Source: Alcaligenaceae bacterium
GTDB lineage: Bacteria; Pseudomonadota; Gammaproteobacteria; Burkholderiales; Burkholderiaceae_B
Assembly: GCA_002737415.1 (NCBI GenBank)
Contig: NSIQ01000013.1
Coordinates: 79,591 to 111,896 of the forward strand
DNA length: 32,306 nucleotides
Direction of reading: 5' to 3'
A program made the position numbers and the translations under genes. Each line of letters starts with the position of its first letter. Position 1 is the stretch's first letter. Shown piece after piece: positions 10,246-18,649 of this stretch. The notes below the pieces were generated by a model. That model was given only the letters and a program-made list of their open reading frames with translations, was not told the DNA's origin and made no database searches.

Positions 10246-10805
10246 CCCTGAGAAACGCGTGTCAGAAGTTAATTACGACCTCTCGATCGGTCACACTGGC
10301 CATGGCTGGCGTGACCGGTTTGCTGACGATCGTCATGATGCTCGGGATTGCGTTGGATGCCTTCCTAAGGGGATCTGCAGGGATCGCAGTCTGGGGGGTG
10401 CTTGAGCTGTGCACCCTTCTACTGCTAGCAATGATTTATTTTGGCTTGCCGTCGACGCAAAGCGAACGAGAGAACTTTCGTGTCTCGATCATCACAGACT
10501 TAATGCCGATGAAACTCAATCTATTCATCAGTGGCATGTTGTTGGTGTTACAAATAGTGGTTTTAGGTTTGCTATGTTGGTTTACATGGCGTGCTGCAAT
10601 ATTTTCATTTAACCGTGATGAGGTTTCAATTGGTTTAGTTGAAATTTCGTTGTGGCCACATCGTTTCATGATCGCCATGGGTCTTACGGTGCTCACCTTC
10701 CAAAGCGTAGTATCTGGCCTTGATCTTTTGCTAAATGGAAAACATCCGTTCGCTCCAGACCAAGCTCTCGAACTCGCACAAGCCATCAAGCAACAAACGT
10801 TATGA
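10242..10805 (+). CDS. TRAP transporter small permease DctQ (system 2)
   Basis: 187 aa, several TM segments. ATGA overlaps on both sides (10242-10245 with dctP, 10802-10805 with dctM). Confidence 0.85.
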   Translation: MTLRNACQKLITTSRSVTLAMAGVTGLLTIVMMLGIALDAFLRGSAGIAVWGVLELCTLLLLAMIYFGLPSTQSERENFRVSIITDLMPMKLNLFISGMLLVLQIVVLGLLCWFTWRAAIFSFNRDEVSIGLVEISLWPHRFMIAMGLTVLTFQSVVSGLDLLLNGKHPFAPDQALELAQAIKQQTL

Positions 10806-12097
10806 GCCCTGCAGAGCACGGATTTTGGTTAGTTAGTGGGCTATTCGTTTTGTTGGCACTGGGTTTGCCGATTGCGGCGTCTTTACTTGCTTGTGGGCTA
10901 ATTGCCATTTTGGTAGTGCAAGGATGGGGCGCAGCCGACTATTTGCTGGGGACGCTACCCTATTCGATAACAGCAGAGTTTGCGTTCATTGTGATCCCCT
11001 TATTTCTGTTCATGGGACACATGGCGTTTTCAGCTGGAATCTCTGAGAAGGGATTTCGCGCAGCAACCGTTTGGCTTGGGCATATTCCAGGCGGTCTAGC
11101 CATCTCTGCTATTGTGGCATGCGCAGCCTTTGCAACCGTTTCAGGATCTTCAATCGCGACCGCCGCGACGATTTCAAAAGTCGCCATTCCTGAACTGTTA
11201 AAAGCCGGCTATTCAAAATCGCTTGCGGGCGCTTGCGTTGCAACGGGCGGCACGTTGGGGGTATTGATACCTCCCTCTACAATTATGGTGCTTTACTCCA
11301 TCGCGACCGAAACGCCCATACCTGAATTATTTATGGCAGGGTTTATTCCCGGCATTCTAACTGTATTGATCTACAGTCTAGGTATTTACGTGATGGTCAA
11401 GCGTGACCCCAAGATGCGCACCATCACAGTACACACTCGCACCGGATTCAAAGAGCGTCTGCGCGCCACCTTCATGTCGTGGGAGATTCTTCTACTGTTC
11501 GGCGTCGTAATGGGTACGCTATATACAGGCATAGCAACCGCCACCGAGGCGGCCGGATTTGGTGCGCTCGCTGCGCTGTTGATTGCGATTTCACGCGGAA
11601 CAGGTTGGAAAGAGATCAAAGAAGGGTTGCGGACCTCAGGTTCAAGTACCGCAGCAATATTTTTTTTGATCATAGGCGCAGGAGTATTTAGTGCGGCCCT
11701 TGCCACCACACAAATACCTCAAAGCCTTTCTGCTTGGGTCGGCGGCTTAGATCTACATCCCACAATCTTACTAATCTGCTTATTAATTCCATTTTTGATT
11801 TTGGGTTGTTTTGTTGATGCTGCGTCGATGGTATTACTGACGATGCCAGTTATTTTTCCAATCGTAAAGCAAGCCGGGATTGATCCCGTTTTGTTTGGAA
11901 TTCTCGTTGTAAAAATGACCGAAATCGGCAACATTACCCCACCAGTGGGACTGAATGTATTTGTAGTTGCAACCACTAATCCAGTTCTGACGATTAGAGA
12001 AATTTTTCGAGGAATAACACCTTTTTTCTTTATGGAGCTGCTGATCGTTGGGCTTCTAATAGCTTTTCCGAGTATTACTCTCATTGCTGTTCGATAG
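10802..12097 (+). CDS. TRAP transporter large permease DctM (system 2)
   Basis: 431-aa polytopic protein. Motifs: 'EFAFIVIPLFLFMGHMAF', 'SGSSIATAATISKVAIPEL', 'GGTLGVLIPPSTIMV', 'NITPPVGLNVFVV'. Confidence 0.93.
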   Translation: MSPAEHGFWLVSGLFVLLALGLPIAASLLACGLIAILVVQGWGAADYLLGTLPYSITAEFAFIVIPLFLFMGHMAFSAGISEKGFRAATVWLGHIPGGLAISAIVACAAFATVSGSSIATAATISKVAIPELLKAGYSKSLAGACVATGGTLGVLIPPSTIMVLYSIATETPIPELFMAGFIPGILTVLIYSLGIYVMVKRDPKMRTITVHTRTGFKERLRATFMSWEILLLFGVVMGTLYTGIATATEAAGFGALAALLIAISRGTGWKEIKEGLRTSGSSTAAIFFLIIGAGVFSAALATTQIPQSLSAWVGGLDLHPTILLICLLIPFLILGCFVDAASMVLLTMPVIFPIVKQAGIDPVLFGILVVKMTEIGNITPPVGLNVFVVATTNPVLTIREIFRGITPFFFMELLIVGLLIAFPSITLIAVR

Positions 12098-12150
12098 CTT
12101 AGGCAGTTTCGCACTATCCTGTCGAAACCTACTAGATATGGTCACCACAT

Positions 12151-12402
12151 ATGGTGAAATGCACTGGCGAGGAACATATTCTCACCATCAAGGAAGTCGC
12201 TAGCTACCTAAAGGTAACCGAGCGGACGATTTACTGGCTGTCACAGGCCAAGAAGATCCCGGTGTTTGCTCTTCGAGGGGCGAGCGAGCAGGCTGATACT
12301 GTAAGGCTGTTACGACCATGCTACGCAACCTACGAACTATCATCCTGTTGGCGCCGATCCAAAACTGACGCAGTTCAACTGTGGGTAACTATGCCGAGTT
12401 AG
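12151..12402 (+). pseudogene. Excisionase-family HTH protein, truncated
   Basis: N terminus 'EEHILTIKEVASYLKVTERTIYWLSQAKKIPVF' matches the excisionase/MerR-like HTH pattern. The rest loses family character and reads into the TGTTGGCGCCGA end at 12349. Confidence 0.6.
12349..12382 (+). repeat. Solitary mobile-element end, TGTTGGCGCCGA tip copy 1
   Basis: 'tgttggcgccgatccaaaactgacgcagttcaac'. Shares the 12-bp tip with 13396, 23460 and 24759. Confidence 0.6.
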
Positions 12403-12912
12403 CCGTAATTATCATTTTTTTATCAATCGTTATTCTACTAAGCCACGTAAACGCTGCGGTCCAAGTACTCAATCTTATTTGTTGGCTTCACTGACCGCAG
12501 CATGTTCCCTTAAATTTTAAAAAATATAAAAATCGCCAGTGCTTAAAAAAGTGACACGGGGGTGTTTCAAAAACTTGGTCACCTTTCGCGCAGAACAAGG
12601 TGTAAAGGTAGCCGGATGGGACCAAATGGATTTTTTAGGAGAGCTGCGGTGGGGTATCGGTTGTCTGAAATCGACAAGGGGTGAGGTGCCGCTGGGACGA
12701 AACAAGGGCGGCGAAGCGCGACCGGTCCGTGTACTGCAAATAGTTAAGTGTCCCGCTGCACTGATGCCCGACACCACCACAGCCACCAACCCGCTGCTGA
12801 GCAAGCATCTCTTGCTTGCGGATGCCTGAGTGATGTGTGGAGAAAACTGTGGGGAAAAAACAAAAAGTACCCGCAGGTGCTTGATTTGCGAAATTTACTT
12901 AGTTACTTGGCG

Positions 12913-13368
12913 CTAAACAGACTTGCCCCAGATTGACTCCCAATCTACGCCACCCATATCGGTCACCTGCCCATCTTTGAAAAAGAATTTATTCGGGATC
13001 TGAAACATCGCTAAAAACAAGCCACCCTTGGGCGACCATGCGCTATGGCGGCTTCCGGCAGGGCGCCAAATAAACTGACCCGCTTTACACTCGATCCCAA
13101 CGTCTGGCCCAGTTTGGTCAACCAAGTGCCCTTCAAGCACCCAAGTTTGTTCAATCATGACATGCTCGTGATCTGGAAGCACAGCACCTGGCTCCATGCG
13201 CATTAACGAGGTGGCTAAACCGCTGGCGCGATCAAAGATCAACGGCTTATAAACAATGCCTTCAAAGCGCGTCGTCTGCCACGGAAGTGCGTCTACGTCG
13301 ACCAGGCGCGAGGCCAACGGATTCAGAGAGGCATGCTCTGCGACGTGAGGGGTAACAGCTGTTGTCAT
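12913..13368 (-). CDS. Cupin-domain protein (ChrR-like)
   Basis: 151 aa with cupin motifs 'PGAVLPDHEHVMIEQTWVLEGHLVD' and 'AGQFIWRPAGSRHSAWSP'. Confidence 0.85.
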   Translation of the reverse strand: MTTAVTPHVAEHASLNPLASRLVDVDALPWQTTRFEGIVYKPLIFDRASGLATSLMRMEPGAVLPDHEHVMIEQTWVLEGHLVDQTGPDVGIECKAGQFIWRPAGSRHSAWSPKGGLFLAMFQIPNKFFFKDGQVTDMGGVDWESIWGKSV

Positions 13369-13395
13369 GATGGATCCTCGTTGAGACGGTTAAGT

Positions 13396-13424
13396 GTTGG
13401 CGCCGATTCAGTACTGACCACCTG
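13396..13424 (+). repeat. Solitary mobile-element end, TGTTGGCGCCGA tip copy 2
   Basis: 'tgttggcgccgattcagtactgaccacct', directly abutting the IS3-type end TGGGGGTGCGGCTAAAAACTTGG. Confidence 0.6.
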
Positions 13425-13630
13425 GGGGTGCGGCTAAAAACTTGGACTGGTTTGTGCCGTAAGTCCGAGACTTTGTCGGTATTCTAAGGGACTAAGTGAT
13501 CCGAGGGATATCTTGATTCGTTTTTCGTTGTACCAACGAATATACGAATCGACGGTCTGAATCAATTGCTCAATGGTTGTTGCCTGCCAGCTACGAGGGT
13601 AAAACAACTCATTTTTCAGCCGCCCAGATC
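13425..13630 (-). mobile_element. IS3-family element right-end fragment with transposase C terminus
   Basis: Minus-strand translation 'GRLKNELFYPRSWQATTIEQLIQTVDSYIRWYNEKRIKISLGSLSPLEYRQSLGL' is the classic OrfB C-terminal region. Terminal sequence gggggtgcggctaaaaacttggac recurs at 27498. The upstream part of the transposase is missing. Confidence 0.85.
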
Positions 13631-13689
13631 GCCCTTGTCGGTTAAAAATCTTATGAAATACTCGGATAGCGCCTCGGGAAACCGAGCCG

Positions 13690-14195
13690 GGCGCACCATT
13701 GGAGCCAACACGGAGAAGGCTTGGCAAGCGTTTTGTGATTCCGTGGTCGCTCAACCCACATGGGCTGCTGACCCTAGGTTTGTGAACAATTCCGAACGCG
13801 TTAAAAACGCTGATGCCCTAGAAACGTTGATTGAAGGCGTCTTTCAGACTCAGCCGACGGCTCACTGGGCAAGCAAACTTGACGCGGCTGGGATCCCTGC
13901 AGGGCCGGTCTACGCGTTTGACCAGGCGCTTTCAGATCCGAATGTTTTGGCGCGCGACATGGTCGTGGAGATTGATCATCCGATCATGGGTAAAACCAAG
14001 TCATTTGGGTCGCCCGTAAAGTCTAGCGGCAAGTTCACCAAAATCCGCTTACCTGCGCCGTGGTTGGGACAACACACCGCCGATGTCTTGAATTCTGTCG
14101 GCCTTAATGAGTTTGAAATCAGCGCATTGTTCGATCAAACCGTGGTCTACGACCATTATCGGAGTCGCAGTCAAGTGCCTCACCCCAATACGTAA
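13690..14195 (+). pseudogene. CaiB/BaiF CoA-transferase, C-terminal fragment
   Basis: 'IGANTEKAWQAFCDSVVAQPTWAADPRFVNNSERVKNADAL...PAGPVYAFDQALSDPNVLARDMVVEIDHPIMG' is the CaiB C-terminal region. The N-terminal part is replaced by IS3 sequence at about 13625-13690. Confidence 0.8.
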
Positions 14196-14914
14196 CCGCC
14201 GTCCGCAATCAAGGTCTCACCGGTCACATAGCTCGCCGCATCCGAACAAAGAAACAGGGTCATGTTGGCGACTTCATCGGCGGTTCCCCATCGACCCAGC
14301 GGCACGCGCTCTAAGCCGCGGTCTCCCTTATAGGTCGTCGCTGCTGTTGTTTGAGTCATGCGGGTCAGGGAACGCCCAGGCGCCAAGCAGACAACTCTCA
14401 CGCCTGAAGGGCCCCACTCGACGGCAGCCGCCCGTGTCAACTGTGAGACAGCCGCCTTCATCGAGGCATAAATTCCGCGGTTCTCTCCACCACAAAAAGC
14501 CGTCTGAGAACCAATCGACAGGATCACACCTTTCTTGCGGTTGACCATTGCCTCGCCCACGCCTCGCATCAACTGCCAAACGCCGACAAAGTCAGTAGCG
14601 ACCAAGGCCTGCACGTCTTGTACGGACATTGAAAGCAGTGGTTTTGCTATGAGAATGCCCGCATTGTTGACAAGAATGTCTACCTCGCCAACCACCTGGC
14701 ACAAGTGATCGACCGACGCGGGGTCAGACTGATCGAACTGGTAGCCCACCCCCCCAAGCTCAGAGGCCAAGGATTGCACACGCTCTAACTCTATGTCAGC
14801 TAACAGTAACGAGGCGCCATAGGCGTGAAACTTTCGGGCGATTGCCTCTCCAAAGCCATTGGCAGCGCCCGTGATCAGCACACGTCGCCCGCTGAAGTCG
14901 AGAAGGTTATCCAT
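14180..14914 (-). CDS. Short-chain dehydrogenase/reductase (SDR)
   Basis: 'RRVLITGAANGFGEAIA', 'DILVNNAG', 'SIGSQTAF...GIYASMKAAV' (YxxxK), 'GGYVLG' end. ATG at 14914 preferred over 14947 because of overlap with the epimerase. Confidence 0.92.
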   Translation of the reverse strand: MDNLLDFSGRRVLITGAANGFGEAIARKFHAYGASLLLADIELERVQSLASELGGVGYQFDQSDPASVDHLCQVVGEVDILVNNAGILIAKPLLSMSVQDVQALVATDFVGVWQLMRGVGEAMVNRKKGVILSIGSQTAFCGGENRGIYASMKAAVSQLTRAAAVEWGPSGVRVVCLAPGRSLTRMTQTTAATTYKGDRGLERVPLGRWGTADEVANMTLFLCSDAASYVTGETLIADGGYVLG

Positions 14915-14916
14915 TT

Positions 14917-15843
14917 TCAACGCTGTGCCTGCCTTTGCAAGACCCACTCCATGGTCTTTCGCACGCCTTCAACGAGGTCAGTCGCGGGCTCAAAACCAAA
15001 GTCACGTCTGGCTGCCTCAATGTTGAGCAAACCGATCCCAAAACTGTTCCAACGCATCCCAGCCGGATCAATCTCAACCTGCGCGTTGGGCAAGCAAGCT
15101 TCGAGCGCGCTAATCACATCACGTGCCGTGTGGATCACGCCCGGGCCAATGTTATAGGTTCTTTGAGGCAATTTTGGCTGGTCCATGGCCTTGACCACCG
15201 CGTCCACCACATCATCGACAAAGATGTACTGGCGAGTCCGATGGGGATCCTCACAGACAAGACTCTTGCGGCCCGCCAAGGCATCCTCAATGAGCAGCCG
15301 TATCAGGCAAGGTGTGATTCGACCAGGACCATAACCGCCTGCGACACGAAACGTGACCATATCAACAGCATGACTCAGAAAATAGGCGTTGACCAAGGCA
15401 TCTCCCGCGGCTTTGGTCGCACCGTAGACGCTTGACGGATTAAGCCAAGACTTCTCGGTGATCTCACTTAAGTCAGGGTGGTCGCCATAGGCAACCACCG
15501 ATGAAAACCCAATGATGCGCTCTATGCCCTCGACACGCGCAGCCTCAAGCAATCCAGTCAAGCCATCCAAGTTAATTTGAACGATTCTGTTGGGTGAGTC
15601 ATTGAGCAGCATCGGCCCAGAAACCCCCCCAGCATGCACTATTTTATTGACTCGATGCTCCCGAATCACTTGATACCAACGATGTGGGTCCGGAAGGTCG
15701 TGAGACACGAAAGGGAGCTTAAACCCAAGCGGCGGCGATCTATCCATCCCCACGACCGCACAGCCACGCTGTGCGAAACGACTCGCGACTTCCGCCCCAA
15801 TCAACCCACCGACCCCTGTCACCAGAACGCTATCTTTGCTCAT
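14917..15843 (-). CDS. NAD-dependent epimerase/dehydratase (extended SDR)
   Basis: 308 aa with 'VTGVGGLIGAEVASRF', 'GFSSVVAYG', 'SSVYGATKAAGDAL' and 'RQYIFVDDVVDAVVKA'. Confidence 0.9.
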   Translation of the reverse strand: MSKDSVLVTGVGGLIGAEVASRFAQRGCAVVGMDRSPPLGFKLPFVSHDLPDPHRWYQVIREHRVNKIVHAGGVSGPMLLNDSPNRIVQINLDGLTGLLEAARVEGIERIIGFSSVVAYGDHPDLSEITEKSWLNPSSVYGATKAAGDALVNAYFLSHAVDMVTFRVAGGYGPGRITPCLIRLLIEDALAGRKSLVCEDPHRTRQYIFVDDVVDAVVKAMDQPKLPQRTYNIGPGVIHTARDVISALEACLPNAQVEIDPAGMRWNSFGIGLLNIEAARRDFGFEPATDLVEGVRKTMEWVLQRQAQR

Positions 15844-15857
15844 GGACTCGACCCAAC

Positions 15858-17156
15858 TCAGTTAAGCGGCATAACTAGGTCGGGCAGCCACGTTGTCAGC
15901 TCAGGGAACAGAATCAACAGGACCAGCGTGAAGAGCATTGTGATGAATATTGGCCAGAGCTTTCGCCAAAAACTCATCATGCTAATGTTCGCCATTCGAC
16001 ACAGCAAGAACATCGTTAGACCGTAGGGTGGCGTCACCAGTCCGATCAACAATGTGAACACCGTGATCACGCCGAAGTGAACTTCGTTGATTCCCAAGGC
16101 AACCACCGTTGGCATCATCAGGGGCACAAAGACAAGAATAATCGGCACTGTGTCCAGCATTGCACCCAGTAACAAGTACAGCAGAGCAACGCCGAACAGG
16201 AACACCACTGGGTCATTGGTGACACTGGTCATCCAGTTTGCCAAGCCATCCGCTGCACCATACAGCGTCAAAACACGCCCGAAAATTGCTGCCGCACCGA
16301 TAATCAGAAAGACCGAACCGACCGTGCGTGCCGTGGATAGGATTTGCCGTGAGAACGCCTTGGCAGAAAGCTCGCGGTAGATCACCCCCCCCACCAAGAT
16401 CACAGCCAAAACACCCAGAACAGCCGCCTCAGTCGGGGTGGCGATGCCCGTCAACATGCTGCCCAATACGACCACTGGGATACATAGAACCGGGAGCCCG
16501 ATTGCCGTATCACGCCAGCGCTGTGCCGTTGGCACCTTGAGCTCTCGCGGATAGTTGTTGATCTTGGCTACAAAATACGCTTGGAACATCAAAAAGATGC
16601 CCAACAGCACGCCAGGCACAGCGCCTCCTAAAAAGAGGCGACCGACCGAAGCCTCTGTGGCTGCCGCATACAAGATGAAGGCGATTGACGGAGGAATCAG
16701 TGGCCCAATCATGGCCGCACCAGCGATGATCGATGCGGCGTAAGCGACGGGATAACCAGCGCGCTTCATCGCGGGAATCAGAAGTTTCCCGGTTGCTGCA
16801 GCATCGGCCAAGTCAGAGCCTGACATTCCCGCCATGACCATGTTCACCGTAACGCTCACGTGGGCTAGCCCACCGGCAATATGCCCAATCCATGCTTTTG
16901 CGACATTGACCAAACGCTGTGTCACACCCGATACCAGCGCCAAGTCGCCCATGAGCACAAAAAATGGAATCGCCATCAGCACGAAATGGTTAAGCCCCTG
17001 CCAAATGGTCGTCGGCAACGTAGAGATGGGAATCGGTGAAGGCGCAAACATGATCCCCACCAAGGACGCTCCAACCAGCACAAAAGCAATCGGTACCCTC
17101 ATGAGAAATAAAATAAAAAATGTAATGGAGATTAGAGTCAACCCGTCCACGTTCAA
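15858..17156 (-). CDS. TRAP transporter large permease DctM (system 3)
   Basis: 432 aa with 'HFVLMAIPFFVLMGDLALVSGV', 'AGMSGSDLADAAATGKLLIPAM' and 'GLVTPPYGLTMFLL'. Confidence 0.93.
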   Translation of the reverse strand: MNVDGLTLISITFFILFLMRVPIAFVLVGASLVGIMFAPSPIPISTLPTTIWQGLNHFVLMAIPFFVLMGDLALVSGVTQRLVNVAKAWIGHIAGGLAHVSVTVNMVMAGMSGSDLADAAATGKLLIPAMKRAGYPVAYAASIIAGAAMIGPLIPPSIAFILYAAATEASVGRLFLGGAVPGVLLGIFLMFQAYFVAKINNYPRELKVPTAQRWRDTAIGLPVLCIPVVVLGSMLTGIATPTEAAVLGVLAVILVGGVIYRELSAKAFSRQILSTARTVGSVFLIIGAAAIFGRVLTLYGAADGLANWMTSVTNDPVVFLFGVALLYLLLGAMLDTVPIILVFVPLMMPTVVALGINEVHFGVITVFTLLIGLVTPPYGLTMFLLCRMANISMMSFWRKLWPIFITMLFTLVLLILFPELTTWLPDLVMPLN

Positions 17157-17162
17157 CCCTTT

Positions 17163-17765
17163 TTAAACGTCTTGTACTTCTTGACGAACCGGCGGCAATA
17201 TGCCGCGTAGCCGGTCCGTCAGAAGCTTGACGGTGTAGACAATCATGACGGCGCCTGTGACAGGCACCGAGTAAGCAAAAATAGATAGGGGAAGACCCAG
17301 AGAGATGGACGTCATGATGTCCAAAACGCGAGCGTTCTGCCAGCCCCAATAGACCACAGGCAACAGCACAGCGAGCGTCACTATGTCACTAAAAATAAGC
17401 ATTAGGCGCTTTCCAGAATTACCAAGCGCGTCATAGACCGCCGTCATGCAGATGTGGTCATCTACTCGCTGTAAAGCGGCCGCTCCCCAGAGCGCTGCCC
17501 AGACCATCATCAGACGTCCACCTTCCTCAGTCCACGGCACTGAAATCTCAGCGGGTAATACGTAGCGTGCAATCACCTGCAAGGTTGCAGTCAAAAGCAT
17601 CATTAAGATTAAGGCTTGGCTGATTCCATCCTCAAGGAGAAGCCAAAGTTTGGTCACGCCCTTTTCGTTAGAATAATCGTCGCGAATCACAAATACCAAC
17701 CAAGCGGCAAGTACCAGTGACACCCAAAAAATTACCGTCAAGCCAATTGGAATTGGCATCATCAT
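17163..17765 (-). CDS. TRAP transporter small permease DctQ (system 3)
   Basis: 200 aa with 'VIARYVLPAEISVPWTEEGGRLMMVWAALWGAAALQRVDDHICM', typical of DctQ. Confidence 0.88.
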   Translation of the reverse strand: MMMPIPIGLTVIFWVSLVLAAWLVFVIRDDYSNEKGVTKLWLLLEDGISQALILMMLLTATLQVIARYVLPAEISVPWTEEGGRLMMVWAALWGAAALQRVDDHICMTAVYDALGNSGKRLMLIFSDIVTLAVLLPVVYWGWQNARVLDIMTSISLGLPLSIFAYSVPVTGAVMIVYTVKLLTDRLRGILPPVRQEVQDV

Positions 17766-17777
17766 GGCAGGTTATCC

Positions 17778-18620
17778 TTAATTTTTGATCCAAGTGCCCC
17801 AGCGCCCAACACTGACTGCAACAAGAAAGTCAGCAACAAGTTGGTTGAACATGGCAGGCTCTTCCAGGTTTAGCGTATGGCCACAATTGGGCAGCACCGC
17901 CAGTCCAGCGTGAGGCGCTTGCTTGGCAATAAAGCGGCAGGCTTCCTCTGCCGGAGTGTCCTGGTCACCGATCATGACAAGAATCGGCAGTTGGCAATCA
18001 CGCAGTGCTTTTCCCAGGTCCGTAATGGGTGCTCGGCTTGTTAAAGTCGTGCGCATGACATGCTCGGCCCCGACGGGATCAAGTTGACTCATGAGTTCCA
18101 AAAACATTGCCCATGTGAGGGGATCTTTGTGTTTCAAGGCGATTCGCTGAGGCGCCGTTGAAACCGAATCGACCACAGCTTGGACGCCTCCAGTAGCAAT
18201 TCCGTCTGCAAGGTCGGTTGCTGATTGCAACCACGCTTGGCGGTTAGACGTACCCGCGCCCGCGCCCACGACGACGAGTCCGAGGACTTTCTCGGGTCGA
18301 CGCAGCGCAAAATTCAACGCAAGGTTACCCCCGGTTGCAATGCCAACTAAATGGGCTTGTTTAATGCCCAACCCATCTAACAAGCCGTCAATGTCTTCGA
18401 TCAGGCGCTCATGCAAATAAGCTCTGGTGTCAGTCGGAACCGTCGATGGCGGATACCCGCGGTTATTAAAGCGTATGACTTGATAAAAGCGGCTAAAAAA
18501 ACGGACCTGGGACTCCCAGGCCCGCATATCAGTCGCGTACTCATGCAGAAACACCAGCGGTGTACCTTGGCCCGTCACTTCATAATAAATATCCACATCA
18601 TTGACGGCTATGGTTGGCAT
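17778..18620 (-). CDS. Alpha/beta-hydrolase fold protein with Ala at the nucleophile position
   Basis: 280 aa with 'PLVFLHEYATDMRAWESQVRFFS', 'HLVGIATGGNLALNFALRRPEKV', 'ILVMIGDQDTPAE' and 'LPNCGHTLNLEEP'. The usual GxSxG reads GIATG. Confidence 0.9.
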   Translation of the reverse strand: MPTIAVNDVDIYYEVTGQGTPLVFLHEYATDMRAWESQVRFFSRFYQVIRFNNRGYPPSTVPTDTRAYLHERLIEDIDGLLDGLGIKQAHLVGIATGGNLALNFALRRPEKVLGLVVVGAGAGTSNRQAWLQSATDLADGIATGGVQAVVDSVSTAPQRIALKHKDPLTWAMFLELMSQLDPVGAEHVMRTTLTSRAPITDLGKALRDCQLPILVMIGDQDTPAEEACRFIAKQAPHAGLAVLPNCGHTLNLEEPAMFNQLVADFLVAVSVGRWGTWIKN

Positions 18621-18649
18621 CGCTGGCTCCCGGTCGGAGTTTTGTGCGA

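Noticed and set aside
12517-12829. Overlapping 95/96-aa ORFs on opposite strands
   Set aside because: Neither product resembles a known family and they overlap almost completely; left unassigned rather than called genes.
15634-16026. 130-aa plus-strand ORF
   Set aside because: Antisense to the epimerase and dctM genes; no motifs.
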